Part shown: piece by piece, positions 51,205-59,974 of the stretch
How the letters are laid out: every line of letters starts with the position of its first letter
How positions within the stretch are numbered: the stretch's first letter is position 1
Assembly (NCBI RefSeq): GCF_011634835.1
Contig: NZ_SIRP01000001.1
Coordinates: 3,158,970-3,222,969 of the forward strand
Direction: 5' to 3'
From: Isoptericola sp. BMS4
GTDB taxonomy: Bacteria > Actinomycetota > Actinomycetes > Actinomycetales > Cellulomonadaceae
Length of the DNA: 64,000 nucleotides
Made by a program: the position numbers and the translations under genes
The notes under the pieces: model-generated
What the model was told of the DNA's origin: nothing
Databases searched by the model: none
The model's input: the letters and a program-made list of their open reading frames with translations, nothing else

Positions 51205-51912
51205 AGCGGAGTCGGCGTACTGGACAAGGCCGCGTCCGTGCTGGGCGCCCTGGAGGCCGGTCCGGCCACCCTGGCGCAGCTGGTCTCCTCGACCGGACTC
51301 GCACGGCCGACGGCCCACCGGCTGGCCGTGGCGCTCGAGCACCACCGGCTCGTCGCGCGTGACATGCAGGGGCGGTTCGTGCTCGGACCACGCCTCAACG
51401 AGCTCGCCACGGCTGCGGGCGAGGACCGGCTGCTCGCCGCGGCGAACCCGGTGCTCACCGCGCTGCGCGACCACACCGGCGAGAGCGCGCAGCTCTACCG
51501 CCGCCAGGGCGACCACCGCGTGTGCGTCGCCGCCGCCGAACGGCCCGTGGGGCTGCGCGACTCGATCCCCGTGGGCGCGACCCTCACCATGCACGCGGGC
51601 TCGGCCGCGCAGGTGCTGCTCGCCTGGGAGGAGCCGGACCGGCTGCACCGCGGCCTGCGCGACGCCGTCTTCACGGCCACGATCCTGTCCGGCGTGCGCC
51701 GCCGGGGCTGGGCCCAGTCGGTGTCCGAGCGCGAGCTCGGTGTCGCCTCGGTCTCCGCGCCTGTGCGGGGCCCCTCGGGCCGCGTGGTCGCGTCCGTGTC
51801 CGTCTCCGGCCCCGTGGAGCGCCTCTCGCGCCAGCCCGGCCGCCTCCACTCGGCCGCCGTCGTCGCGGCCGCCAACCGCCTCACCGAGGTGCTCCGCCGA
51901 GCCGGGGAGTAG
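51193..51912 (+). CDS. IclR family regulator of leucine biosynthesis (NdgR/LtbR-like)
   Basis: A 239-residue regulator. The winged helix is [47 protein letters not shown]. The IclR effector domain follows, with [26 protein letters not shown] and [23 protein letters not shown]. Its divergent position next to leuCD is the conserved place of NdgR/LtbR. No ribosome binding site precedes the ATG, and an inverted repeat overlaps it, so autoregulation is likely. Confidence 0.88.
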   Translation: MDDTSGVGVLDKAASVLGALEAGPATLAQLVSSTGLARPTAHRLAVALEHHRLVARDMQGRFVLGPRLNELATAAGEDRLLAAANPVLTALRDHTGESAQLYRRQGDHRVCVAAAERPVGLRDSIPVGATLTMHAGSAAQVLLAWEEPDRLHRGLRDAVFTATILSGVRRRGWAQSVSERELGVASVSAPVRGPSGRVVASVSVSGPVERLSRQPGRLHSAAVVAAANRLTEVLRRAGE

Positions 51913-52052
51913 CCGTTCGCGATGGTCCGACGCCCGGCGCGCCGCCCAGCCCGTGGCGGCGCGCCGGGCGTTCGACTGTCCGGGTTGCCCCGCTTTCGTT
52001 ATTGTCCAGGTGACGTGGCAATTCAGCCCACAACCGAGAGGCGTGAGGACCG

Positions 52053-52220
52053 ATGCCTGCCAAGGCCAAGACCCTCCTGATCTGGATCGTGGTCATCTTC
52101 CTGATCTACGCGGTCGTGACCAACCCGGACGCGGCCGCGAACATCGTGGAGGCCATCTGGGAGTTCATCCTCAGCGCCTTCACCGGCTTCGGTCAGTTCT
52201 TCGCCAACCTGGCGTCCTGA
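52053..52220 (+). CDS. 55-residue single-pass membrane peptide
   Basis: A short gene, [20 protein letters not shown] at the start, with one membrane helix (~8-24) and a second amphipathic stretch rich in Phe ([19 protein letters not shown]). It is followed 17 bp later by the PH-domain gene on the same strand, and codon use is as GC3-biased as in neighbours. I do not recognise the family. Its small size and coupling suggest a partner or assembly factor of the PH-domain protein. Confidence 0.7.
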   Translation: MPAKAKTLLIWIVVIFLIYAVVTNPDAAANIVEAIWEFILSAFTGFGQFFANLAS

Positions 52221-52237
52221 GCAGGCGGAGGCCGACG

Positions 52238-52999
52238 ATGGACTCCGTCCAGGACCGCGCTGACGCGGCCGCCCGAAGCCACCGCCAGCTCCAGCGCTAC
52301 GTGCTGCCCGCCGAACGGTTCGTGGTGGCGACCCGGCGGCACTGGGCACGCCTGCTCGAACCCATCGCAACGACGTTCGCCGCCTTCCTGGTGGTCGGCG
52401 GGATCGTCATGTCCACGCCCATCGAGGTGCGCGGCACCATCAGCTGGCTGTGGCTCGCCTGGATCGTCGTGGCGGTGCGCTTCGTGTGGCGCTGGCTCGA
52501 GTGGTACAATGAGTGGTTCATCGCCACGGACAAGCGCCTGCTGCTCCTCTACGGCCTGGTCGTGCACCGGGTGGCGATGATGCCGCTGGCGAAGGTCACC
52601 GACATGGGCTACTCGCGCAGCGTCTTCGGCCAGATGGTCGGTTACGGCCGCTTCGACCTGGAGTCGGCGGGCCAGGACCAGGCGCTGAGCACCATCAACT
52701 TCGTCCCCGACCCGGACGCCACGTACCGCACCCTGTGCGACACGATCTTCGGCTTCGGCCCGCCTCCGGCGGACGCCGCCGAGGACCCGCCGATGCCGCC
52801 CTCGGTGATCCCGGTCGACTCGCAGGGGCCGGACGACGCCGGTCAGGAGCCACGTCCCACCACCCAGCCGATCGAGATCCAGCCCGGCACGCCGGCGCCG
52901 CGCGCGGACGGCCGCGACCCGCGGTTCACCCGCCCGGGCAACGACGAGCCGCCCGAGTCGAGCCCGGGCGGGGTCACCATCCCCAAGCCGTTCTTCTGA
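52238..52999 (+). CDS. PH domain (bPH/DUF304) membrane protein
   Basis: A 253-residue protein. Two membrane helices (~48-65 and ~73-90) are followed by a bacterial PH domain (NEWFIATDKRLLLLYGLVVHRVAMMPLAKVTDMGYSRS, then YGRFDLESAGQDQALSTINFVPDP). The C-terminal ~80 residues are Pro-rich and disordered. Function is unknown; related proteins sit in the cytoplasmic membrane. A strong hairpin terminator follows. It shares an operon with the small peptide gene upstream. Confidence 0.8.
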   Translation: MDSVQDRADAAARSHRQLQRYVLPAERFVVATRRHWARLLEPIATTFAAFLVVGGIVMSTPIEVRGTISWLWLAWIVVAVRFVWRWLEWYNEWFIATDKRLLLLYGLVVHRVAMMPLAKVTDMGYSRSVFGQMVGYGRFDLESAGQDQALSTINFVPDPDATYRTLCDTIFGFGPPPADAAEDPPMPPSVIPVDSQGPDDAGQEPRPTTQPIEIQPGTPAPRADGRDPRFTRPGNDEPPESSPGGVTIPKPFF

Positions 53000-53013
53000 G
53001 CCCACCGGCACGA

Positions 53014-53054
53014 GGACGCCCGCCCTCCGGATTCCGGACGGCGGGCGTCCTTCT
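53014..53054 (+). terminator. Terminator after the PH-domain gene
   Basis: GGACGCCCGCC (53014-53024) pairs with GGCGGGCGTCC (53040-53050); an inner TCCGG/CCGGA pair extends the stem, and TTCT follows. Confidence 0.8.
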
Positions 53055-53128
53055 ACCGCCGCGCGGTGGCCGGTGCCCCTCCCCGGCGTCACCGCGGCGC
53101 ACGCACTGCCGGAGCACCCCGTGAACGA

Positions 53129-53160
53129 CGAAGGCCCGGTCCTGACGGACCGGGCCTTCG
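53129..53160 (-). terminator. Terminator after the tRNA genes
   Basis: CGAAGGCCCGGTCC (53129-53142) pairs perfectly with 53147-53160 around a 4-nt loop, 7 bp beyond the 3' end of the last tRNA-Glu on the minus strand. Confidence 0.75.
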
Positions 53161-53167
53161 AGCGACG

Positions 53168-53240
53168 TACCCCCAGCGGGATTTGAACCCGCGTTACCGC
53201 CGTGAGAGGGCGGCGTCCTAGGCCGCTAGACGATGGGGGC
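53168..53240 (-). tRNA. tRNA-Glu (CTC)
   Basis: A 73-nt cloverleaf read on the minus strand. The acceptor stem GCCCCCA pairs with TGGGGGT, the T arm is CGGGTTCAAATCCCG and the anticodon loop CTCTCAC gives CTC, which reads GAG. The CCA end is not encoded. It is flanked by hairpins on both sides. Confidence 0.95.
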
Positions 53241-53248
53241 CAGAACGT

Positions 53249-53296
53249 GGCTCTGCCGCGCGGGCAGAGCCTGTGCGACCACCGGCGAGCCGGTGG
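53249..53296. repeat. Two hairpins between the tRNA-Glu genes
   Basis: GGCTCTGCC/GGCAGAGCC (53249-53271) and CCACCGGC/GCCGGTGG (53279-53296) fill the spacer between the two tRNA-Glu genes. They may be terminators or processing signals. Confidence 0.6.
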
Positions 53297-53301
53297 ATGC
53301 G

Positions 53302-53374
53302 TACCCCCAACGGGATTTGAACCCGTGTTACCGCCGTGAGAGGGCGGCGTCCTAGGCCGCTAGACGATGGGGGC
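53302..53374 (-). tRNA. tRNA-Glu (CTC), second copy
   Basis: A 73-nt near-duplicate of the neighbouring tRNA-Glu. The anticodon is again CTC. It differs by a base-pair swap in the T arm (ACGGGTTCAAATCCCGT), which keeps the pairing and shows the two copies are not a recent exact duplication. Confidence 0.95.
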
Positions 53375-53473
53375 CTATGACACGAACAGCTCATGCTGCG
53401 CGTTGCCGGTGAGAACTCTAGCGCACCGCCCGGGTCCTTCCGGACACCGAACCGGCTCACGCTGAGCGCTGCG

Positions 53474-53545
53474 CTGGGGTACCAGGACTCGAACCTAGAC
53501 TAAGTGAACCAGAATCACTCGTGCTGCCGATTACACCATACCCCA
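53474..53545 (-). tRNA. tRNA-Gln (CTG)
   Basis: A 72-nt cloverleaf on the minus strand. The acceptor TGGGGTA pairs with TACCCCA, the anticodon loop TTCTGGT gives CTG, and the T arm is AGGTTCGAGTCCT. It lies close to gltX; many actinobacteria lack GlnRS and charge this tRNA by GltX followed by GatCAB amidation. Confidence 0.93.
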
Positions 53546-53611
53546 AGGGATCAGACCTTCCGGGCAAATCCGACCTTGGCCGGCGCGCCCGTTGAGGCCC
53601 AACGACGCAGA

Positions 53612-53640
53612 ACATTACCGGATCAGGGCCCACCGGCCAA
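53612..53640 (-). promoter_or_regulatory. Possible promoter of the tRNA cluster
   Basis: On the minus strand TTGGCC (53640-53635), a 17-bp spacer and TAATGT (53617-53612) precede tRNA-Gln by about 65 bp. It would drive tRNA-Gln and perhaps the two tRNA-Glu genes. The rest of 53546-53700 shows no other signal. Confidence 0.4.
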
Positions 53641-53700
53641 AACGAGACCGGGGTGCCGTCGGTCACTCCTGCCCTGGCTCCCGGACCGGCGCGCGCCGCC

Positions 53701-54612
53701 TCAACCGTCCGCCCGTCGCGCCCGCGCGACGGCCACGAGCCGCCTCGCCGCGGCCGACAGCGTGGCGCCGTCCCGCCACACCACGCGCAGCCGCCGGGAC
53801 AGGTCCACCCCAGCTACCGGGAGAGCTGCCAGACGCCCCGCGGCGACGTCGTCGGCCACCGTGAGCGCCGACAGCACCGCGACGGCCTCCCCGTGCCGCA
53901 CCGCCGTCTTGAGCGCCGCCGTCGAGCCGAACGAGGGCACGTGCCCCGGCAGACGCACGCCCGCTCCCGTGAGCGCCGCCTCCAGGATCTCGCGGGTGCC
54001 GGACCCGGCCTCGCGGAGCACCAGCCGGCCAGCGGCGAGCTCGTCCGGGCGCACCGACCCGCGCCCGGCCCACGGGTGGTCCGGCGCCACGACCGCGACG
54101 AGCTCGTCGCGGGCGACCGTGCGGCTGCGCAGGCCGCGGCGCACGGTGGGGCTCTCCACGAAGCCGAGCTCCGCGCCGCCGTCGAGCACCAGCGTCATCA
54201 CCTCCCGGGAGTTGCGGACCATCAGGTCCACGTCCGCGCGCCGCTCCCCCGCCGCGCCTCCACCGTCGGCGAGCCAGCGCGGGGCGAGGTACTCGGCGAT
54301 CGTGAGGCTCGCCGCCACGCGCAGCGTGACCCCCGGGCCGGCGCGCAGGGCGGTCACGGACTCCTCGAACCGGTCGGACGCCGCCACGACCTCCCGCGCA
54401 CGCTCGGCCGCCTCCCGTCCCGCGGAGGTGAGCTCCGTGCCGCGCGCGCCGCGGGCCACCAGGTCGACGCCCAGGCGGCGCTCCAGCCGGCGCAGGCCCG
54501 CCGACGCCGTGGGCTGCGACACGCCGAGGGCGCGCGCGGCGGCGCTGATGGAGCCGTGCACGTCGAGCGCCACGAGCAGCTCGAGCGCGGCCAGGGTGCT
54601 GCGTTCAGCCAT
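53701..54612 (-). CDS. LysR family transcriptional regulator
   Basis: A 303-residue regulator. The helix-turn-helix is ALELLVALDVHGSISAAARALGVSQPTASAGLRRLERRLGVDL, and a LysR substrate domain follows. It diverges from a YeiH-type membrane protein gene; a LysR/YeiH pair (YeiE/YeiH in E. coli, linked to sulfite and iron) is a common arrangement. TAGACT ends 6 nt before the ATG with no ribosome binding site, so the mRNA is probably leaderless. Confidence 0.87.
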   Translation of the reverse strand: MAERSTLAALELLVALDVHGSISAAARALGVSQPTASAGLRRLERRLGVDLVARGARGTELTSAGREAAERAREVVAASDRFEESVTALRAGPGVTLRVAASLTIAEYLAPRWLADGGGAAGERRADVDLMVRNSREVMTLVLDGGAELGFVESPTVRRGLRSRTVARDELVAVVAPDHPWAGRGSVRPDELAAGRLVLREAGSGTREILEAALTGAGVRLPGHVPSFGSTAALKTAVRHGEAVAVLSALTVADDVAAGRLAALPVAGVDLSRRLRVVWRDGATLSAAARRLVAVARARRADG

Positions 54613-54618
54613 AGCGGC

Positions 54619-54624
54619 AGTCTA
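54619..54624 (-). promoter_or_regulatory. -10 hexamer TAGACT of lysR (leaderless)
   Basis: On the minus strand TAGACT ends 6 nt before the ATG at 54612. Confidence 0.45.
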
Positions 54625-54682
54625 TGGATGGATCGGGACCTGGGCCTTCCGCGTCCGGTCCGGCCCGGCGACGGTGGACATC

Positions 54683-55810
54683 ATGACGCGCACCCTGCCC
54701 GGCCTCGGGCTCGCCGCCGCCGCCACCGCCGCCCTGGTCGCCGGGACCGCGGCGCTGTCCGCCGCCGGCGTCCCCGCGCTGTCCCCGCTGGTGCTGGCGC
54801 TCCTCGCCGGCGCCGTGGTGGGGTCGCTGCTCGGCCGGGCGCGGCGGTCCCGGGAGTCCGCCGGGACGGCCGACGGCGGGCCCGCGGGCCGGTTCGCGGC
54901 GCGCGTCGCGCCGGGGGTGGCGTGGGTCGCGCGTGTGCCGCTGCGCGCCGGCGTGGTCCTGCTGGGTCTCCAGCTCGCCCTGCCCGACGTGCTGGCCCTG
55001 GGCTGGCGGGGCGTCGCCGTCGTCCTGGCCACGGTCACGGTGACGTTCGCCGGGACCCTGGCCCTCGGGCGCCTGCTGCGGGTGCCGCGCACCACGACGC
55101 TCCTGGTCGCCACGGGCTTCTCCATCTGCGGCGCGGCCGCCGTGTCCGCGATGACCGGGGTGCTCGAACGCCGGCCGGGAGCGGGCCAGGACGTCCGCCT
55201 GCGCGAGGGCGTCGCGGCGGCGCTCGCGCTGGTCACCGTCTACGGCACTCTCGCGATCGCGGTGCTGCCGGCGCTGGGCGGCCACCTCGGCCTGGACGAC
55301 GCGCAGGCGGGGCTGTGGATCGGCGCGAGCGTGCAGGAGGTGGCGCAGGTGGTCGCGGCGGCCGGCACGGTCTCGGCCACCGCGCTCGCCACGGCGACCG
55401 TCGCCAAGCTGGCGCGCGTGGTGCTGCTGGCACCGCTCGTCGCGGGCGCCGGCGTCGTCCTGGCGCGCCGCACCGCCCTCACCAGGCCTGTCGGGCCCGC
55501 CGTGCCCTCGGAGACCGGCAGGGCAGGCGGCCGGGCCCGCGGGCGGCGGACGCTTCCCGTCCCGGGGTTCGTGCTCGGCTTCCTCGCGGCCGTCGCGGTG
55601 AGCAGCCTCGGCGTGCTCCCGGCGTCCGTGCTGGGCGCCGCGGCGCAGCTGCAGACCGTCCTGTTCACCGCGGCGATGTTCGCGCTCGGCCTCGGCGTGG
55701 ACGTCCCGCACCTGGCCCGGACCGGACGCCGTCCGCTGCTGCTCGGCGCCTGCTCCGCCGTCGTCGTGACGGGCACGTCGCTGGCCGCCGTCCTCACGCT
55801 CACCGCGTGA
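54683..55810 (+). CDS. YeiH family (UPF0324) putative sulfate/sulfite exporter
   Basis: A 375-residue membrane protein with about 10 helices. PLVLALLAGAVVGSLLG, PLRAGVVLLGLQLAL and TLLVATGFSICGAAAVSAMTGV are the family signatures, followed by GLWIGASVQEVAQVVAAAG. Related proteins are thought to export sulfite or taurine-derived sulfate. GGTGGA lies 6 nt before the ATG at 54683. The divergent LysR gene is the likely regulator. Confidence 0.85.
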   Translation: MTRTLPGLGLAAAATAALVAGTAALSAAGVPALSPLVLALLAGAVVGSLLGRARRSRESAGTADGGPAGRFAARVAPGVAWVARVPLRAGVVLLGLQLALPDVLALGWRGVAVVLATVTVTFAGTLALGRLLRVPRTTTLLVATGFSICGAAAVSAMTGVLERRPGAGQDVRLREGVAAALALVTVYGTLAIAVLPALGGHLGLDDAQAGLWIGASVQEVAQVVAAAGTVSATALATATVAKLARVVLLAPLVAGAGVVLARRTALTRPVGPAVPSETGRAGGRARGRRTLPVPGFVLGFLAAVAVSSLGVLPASVLGAAAQLQTVLFTAAMFALGLGVDVPHLARTGRRPLLLGACSAVVVTGTSLAAVLTLTA

Positions 55811-55832
55811 CAGCTCCCGAGCGAGGCGCCGA

Positions 55833-56579
55833 TCAGCCGGCGAACAAGGCAGGCAGGTCGGCCAGCCCGGTCACGACGACGATCCCGTCGCCCCGCATCC
55901 CGGCGACGTCGACGTCGTGCTCGCCGTCGCGGCGCGTGCCGGGACGGTCCAGCCAGACGCCGAGCAGCCCGGCGTCGTGCGCGGCCCGGGCGTCGACGCG
56001 GGGCTCGTCGCCGACGTACGCCGTCCGGGCGGGCTCGGTCCCGAGCAGGCGGGCGCCCTCCACGAAGACGTCGGGGTGCGGCTTGCCGTACCCCAGGGTG
56101 TCGACGCCGACCAGCACGTCGAGGTCGAGCCCGGCGGCCGCGAGCTTGCGCTCCTGCAGCTCCGTCGCGGCGTTCGTCACCACCCCGAGGGCCAGACCGG
56201 CGGAGCGTAGCGCGACGAGCAGCGGCGCGGCGTCGTCGAACGCCCGCCAGGAGCGCTCGAACGTGCCCCAGAACAGGTCGTCCCACGCCCCGAACGAGGC
56301 CTCGGTGACCGGGTCCCCGCCGAACGTCCGGTGCAGCAGGTCAGCCCGCAGCCGCCGCTGCGTGCGGTGGTCCGTGTCCCCACGCGTGTAGCGCGCGTAG
56401 TGGCCTCCCGGGTCGGAGCGCCAGTGGTCGAGGACGGCGACCCGGTCGACGTCGTCGGGCAGGTGCGCGTCGGCGACGGCCGCGAGCGCCGTGGCGAACG
56501 CGCCGCGCGTGTCAACGAGGGTGTCGTCGACGTCGAGCAGGACGCCGTCGACGCGCCCCGGCGCCCCGAAGGCCGTCAC
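55833..56579 (-). CDS. HAD-family hydrolase
   Basis: A 248-residue phosphatase-like protein. Motif I is [11 protein letters not shown], motif II is VVTNAA, the motif III lysine is in [10 protein letters not shown] and motif IV is [17 protein letters not shown]. Substrate is unknown. The GTG at 56579 overlaps the gltX stop (GTGA), so it is translated together with glutamyl-tRNA synthetase. The coupling to gltX is a common actinobacterial arrangement. Confidence 0.86.
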   Translation of the reverse strand: MTAFGAPGRVDGVLLDVDDTLVDTRGAFATALAAVADAHLPDDVDRVAVLDHWRSDPGGHYARYTRGDTDHRTQRRLRADLLHRTFGGDPVTEASFGAWDDLFWGTFERSWRAFDDAAPLLVALRSAGLALGVVTNAATELQERKLAAAGLDLDVLVGVDTLGYGKPHPDVFVEGARLLGTEPARTAYVGDEPRVDARAAHDAGLLGVWLDRPGTRRDGEHDVDVAGMRGDGIVVVTGLADLPALFAG

Positions 56580-58027
56580 TGGGCCGGGGCCTGGGGCGGG
56601 TCCTGGGCGAGCCGGGCCAGCGCCGCGTCGACGCGCGCCAGGGTGCGCTCGCGCCCCAGCACCTCGAGAGACTCGAAGAGCGGCAGACCGATGGTGCGCC
56701 CGGTGACGGCGACGCGCACGGGCGCCTGCGCCTTGCCGAGCTTGAGGCCGTGCTTCTCCCCCACCACCAGGACGGTCTCCTTGAGCGGCTCGGCCGACCA
56801 GTCGCCGAGGTCGGCGAGCGCCGCGCGGGCGTCGGCGAGGAGTTCGGGCGCACCGGGCTTCATGGCCTTGGCCCAGGACCTCTCGTCCCTGACGGGCTCG
56901 TCGAGGAACAGGAAGTCGACGTTGTCGGTGATGTCGGCGAGCAGCGCGACGCGCGACTGGGCCAGCGGGGCGACGGCGGCGAACGCGGCGGGATCGAACT
57001 GCTCGGGGCGCCACAGGGCATGCGGGGCGCGCAACCACGGGTCGACGGCGGAGACGAAGTCCTCGACGGACATCGCGCGGATGTACTCGCCGTTGAACGC
57101 GAGCAGCTTCTTGACGTCGAAGAACGCGGAGGCGCTGTTGACGTCCTCCACGCGGAAGCGCTCCACGAGCTCGTCGAACGGCAGGATCTCCTCGTCGTTG
57201 CCGGGCGCCCAGCCGAGCAGCATGAGGTAGTTGACCAGCGCGTCGGGCAGGTACCCCTCGGCGAGGTAGTCCTCGAGGGCGACCTTGTCGCGCCGCTTGG
57301 ACAGCTTCTGCCGCTTCTCGTTGACGATGACGGGCAGGTGCGCCCACACCGGCGGGGTGGCGCCCAGCGCCTCCCACAGGAGCTGCTGCTTGGGCGTGTT
57401 GGACAGGTGCTCCTCGCCGCGGATGACGTGCGTGATGCCCTCGTCGAGGTCGTCGACGACGTTGGCGAGCAGGAACACGGGCGACCCGTCCCCGCGCGCG
57501 ACGATGAAGTCCTCGATCGACGCGTTCGGGAAGACGGGGTTGCCGCGGATGAGGTCGACGACCTGGGTCTCGCCCTCGTCGGGGGTGCGGAACCGCAGCG
57601 CCCGGCCGGACTCGTACGTCAGGCCGCGGTCGCGGCAGTGCCCGTCGTAGCCGGACTGCTGGCTGCCGGTGCGGGCGGCGACGTCATCGCGGGTGCAGTC
57701 GCAGTAGTACGCGCGACCGGCGTCGAGCAGCCGTCCGGTGGCCTCGCGGTGCTTGTCGACGTTCGCGGACTGGAAGTACGGGCCCTCGAAGGTCGGGTCG
57801 TCGGCGTGCATGCCGAGCGCGGCGAGCGCGCTGAGGATGCCGTCGGTCCACTCGGGCTTGTTGCGGGCGGCGTCGGTGTCCTCGATGCGCAGCACGAACG
57901 TGCCGCCCTGGTGCTTGGCCACCGCCCAGTTGAACAGCGCCGAGCGACCGCCGCCGACGTGGAACATGCCCGTCGGGGACGGGGCGAAGCGGACACGGAC
58001 GTCGGAAGAACCAGGTGCGGGGATCAC
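56576..58027 (-). CDS. gltX: Glutamyl-tRNA synthetase
   Basis: A 483-residue class I synthetase. The HIGH motif is HVGGG in [20 protein letters not shown], and KLSKR is present near residue 250. CDC and HC in YYCDCTRDD and YDGHCRDR match the zinc site of the E. coli enzyme. The GTG at 58027 is preferred over one 6 bp upstream because TAGGCT ends exactly 6 nt before it. It may charge both tRNA-Glu and tRNA-Gln, whose genes lie 3-5 kb away. Confidence 0.95.
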   Translation of the reverse strand: MIPAPGSSDVRVRFAPSPTGMFHVGGGRSALFNWAVAKHQGGTFVLRIEDTDAARNKPEWTDGILSALAALGMHADDPTFEGPYFQSANVDKHREATGRLLDAGRAYYCDCTRDDVAARTGSQQSGYDGHCRDRGLTYESGRALRFRTPDEGETQVVDLIRGNPVFPNASIEDFIVARGDGSPVFLLANVVDDLDEGITHVIRGEEHLSNTPKQQLLWEALGATPPVWAHLPVIVNEKRQKLSKRRDKVALEDYLAEGYLPDALVNYLMLLGWAPGNDEEILPFDELVERFRVEDVNSASAFFDVKKLLAFNGEYIRAMSVEDFVSAVDPWLRAPHALWRPEQFDPAAFAAVAPLAQSRVALLADITDNVDFLFLDEPVRDERSWAKAMKPGAPELLADARAALADLGDWSAEPLKETVLVVGEKHGLKLGKAQAPVRVAVTGRTIGLPLFESLEVLGRERTLARVDAALARLAQDPPQAPAQ

Positions 58028-58033
58028 GGGCAC

Positions 58034-58039
58034 AGCCTA
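58034..58039 (-). promoter_or_regulatory. -10 hexamer TAGGCT of gltX (leaderless)
   Basis: On the minus strand TAGGCT is followed by GTGCCC and then the GTG at 58027. The first GTG touches the hexamer and would be too close to be a transcribed start, so the second is chosen. Confidence 0.5.
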
Positions 58040-58061
58040 GTAGTTGGCGGCCCGGCCCCCA

Positions 58062-58119
58062 CCGAGCACGACCTGAGCGCCGTCATCCGGGCCGGTAGGG
58101 GCGCCCAGGTTGTGCTCGG
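58062..58119 (-). terminator. 20-nt near-perfect hairpin after the FAH gene
   Basis: The arms 58062-58081 and 58100-58119 pair with two mismatches (outer ends CCGAGCAC and GTGCTCGG). It starts 14 bp beyond the FAH-family stop on the minus strand and precedes the gltX promoter. Confidence 0.6.
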
Positions 58120-58132
58120 CCGGTATCCGGCG

Positions 58133-58918
<786 letters not shown>

Positions 58919-58924
58919 GCGCCC

Positions 58925-58930
58925 AGGTTA
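58925..58930 (-). promoter_or_regulatory. -10 hexamer TAACCT of the FAH gene (leaderless)
   Basis: On the minus strand TAACCT ends 6 nt before the GTG at 58918. Confidence 0.45.
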
Positions 58931-58941
58931 CGCGCGGCGGG

Positions 58942-59892
58942 TCACGCGCGGGCCAGGACCTCGCCGTGCAGGATCGCGAACCACCCGTCCGGGGCCTGCG
59001 CCCACGCCTGCCAGTCCTGCGCGATCTGCTCGAGCGCGACGTCGTCCGCGAGGCCGGACTCCTTGGCCTGCACGGCGAAGTTGGACTCGACGCAGCGCTC
59101 GGCCCACAGCTCGCCCCACCACTGCCGGTCGGTCGGGGTGGCGTAGCACCACGACGACGCGGAGGGCACGATGCCGTCGAGCCCGGCCTCCTGCACCCAG
59201 GACATGAGGCGCCGGCCGGCGTCGGGCTCGAAGCCGTACGCGTGCGTGACCTCGTGGTACAGCTCGTTCCACTCGGTGAGGCCCGCGGTCTCGGGGTACC
59301 AGGCCATGCCCGCGTAGTCGGCGTCGCGCACGGCGACCAGACCGCCCGGCTTCGCCACGCGCCGCATCTCGCGCAGCGCCGCGACCGGGTCGGACAGGTG
59401 CTGCAGCAGCTGGTGCGCGTACACGACGTCGAACGTGTCGTCGTCGAACGGCAGCTCGTACGCGTTGGCCTGCTCGAAGCGCACGTTGGTGTACCCGAGC
59501 GCGTCGGCGTGCTCGCGCGCCGCGTCGAGCACCTTGCCGGAGGCGTCCACGCCCACCACCTGGCCGCCCGCCACGACGCGCGCGAGGTCGGCGGTGACCG
59601 TCCCCGGCCCGCAGCCGACGTCGAGCAGCGTCATGTCGTCGCGCAGGTGCGGCAGCAGGAAGCCGGCGGAGTTCTGCGCGGTGCGGCTGCGGTGCGCGCG
59701 CAGCACGGAGTCGTGGTGGCCGTGCGTGTACGACTCGGACTCCTTGCTGGGCACCGTGTGGTGCGTGCTCGGCGCCTCGATGGCGTCGTTGAGGTCCGCC
59801 CCGGCAGGCTCCGGGGCCGTGGCGGGGGCTCCCGCGGCCCGGACGTGCTCGTCGGTCAGGTCGAGGTCGGACGCCGTCGGGTGGTCGCTCAT
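58942..59892 (-). CDS. Class I SAM-dependent methyltransferase
   Basis: A 316-residue enzyme. An acidic N-terminal tail of ~75 residues precedes motif I LLDVGCGPGTVTADLA, then VGVDASGKVLDAAREHA and FDVVYAHQLLQHLSDP. The later part (GYEPDAGRR-like region, WVQEAGLDGIV, WWGELWAERCVES) matches actinobacterial members of unknown substrate. TACCGT ends 7 nt before the ATG at 59892. Confidence 0.85.
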   Translation of the reverse strand: MSDHPTASDLDLTDEHVRAAGAPATAPEPAGADLNDAIEAPSTHHTVPSKESESYTHGHHDSVLRAHRSRTAQNSAGFLLPHLRDDMTLLDVGCGPGTVTADLARVVAGGQVVGVDASGKVLDAAREHADALGYTNVRFEQANAYELPFDDDTFDVVYAHQLLQHLSDPVAALREMRRVAKPGGLVAVRDADYAGMAWYPETAGLTEWNELYHEVTHAYGFEPDAGRRLMSWVQEAGLDGIVPSASSWCYATPTDRQWWGELWAERCVESNFAVQAKESGLADDVALEQIAQDWQAWAQAPDGWFAILHGEVLARA

Positions 59893-59899
59893 GGGGCCC

Positions 59900-59905
59900 A
59901 CGGTA
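59900..59905 (-). promoter_or_regulatory. -10 hexamer TACCGT of the methyltransferase gene (leaderless)
   Basis: On the minus strand TACCGT ends 7 nt before the ATG at 59892. Confidence 0.45.
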
Positions 59906-59974
59906 GTGACCGCGGGCCGCACTCACCGGCGGATTCTCACGCTTCGGGACGCCGGCGTGGTCGTCCGCGGTGGC

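Noticed and set aside
53168-53545. tRNA cluster as a phage or island integration site
   Set aside because: No integrase, no second partial tRNA copy and no att-like direct repeat was seen; the two tRNA-Glu genes are both full length.
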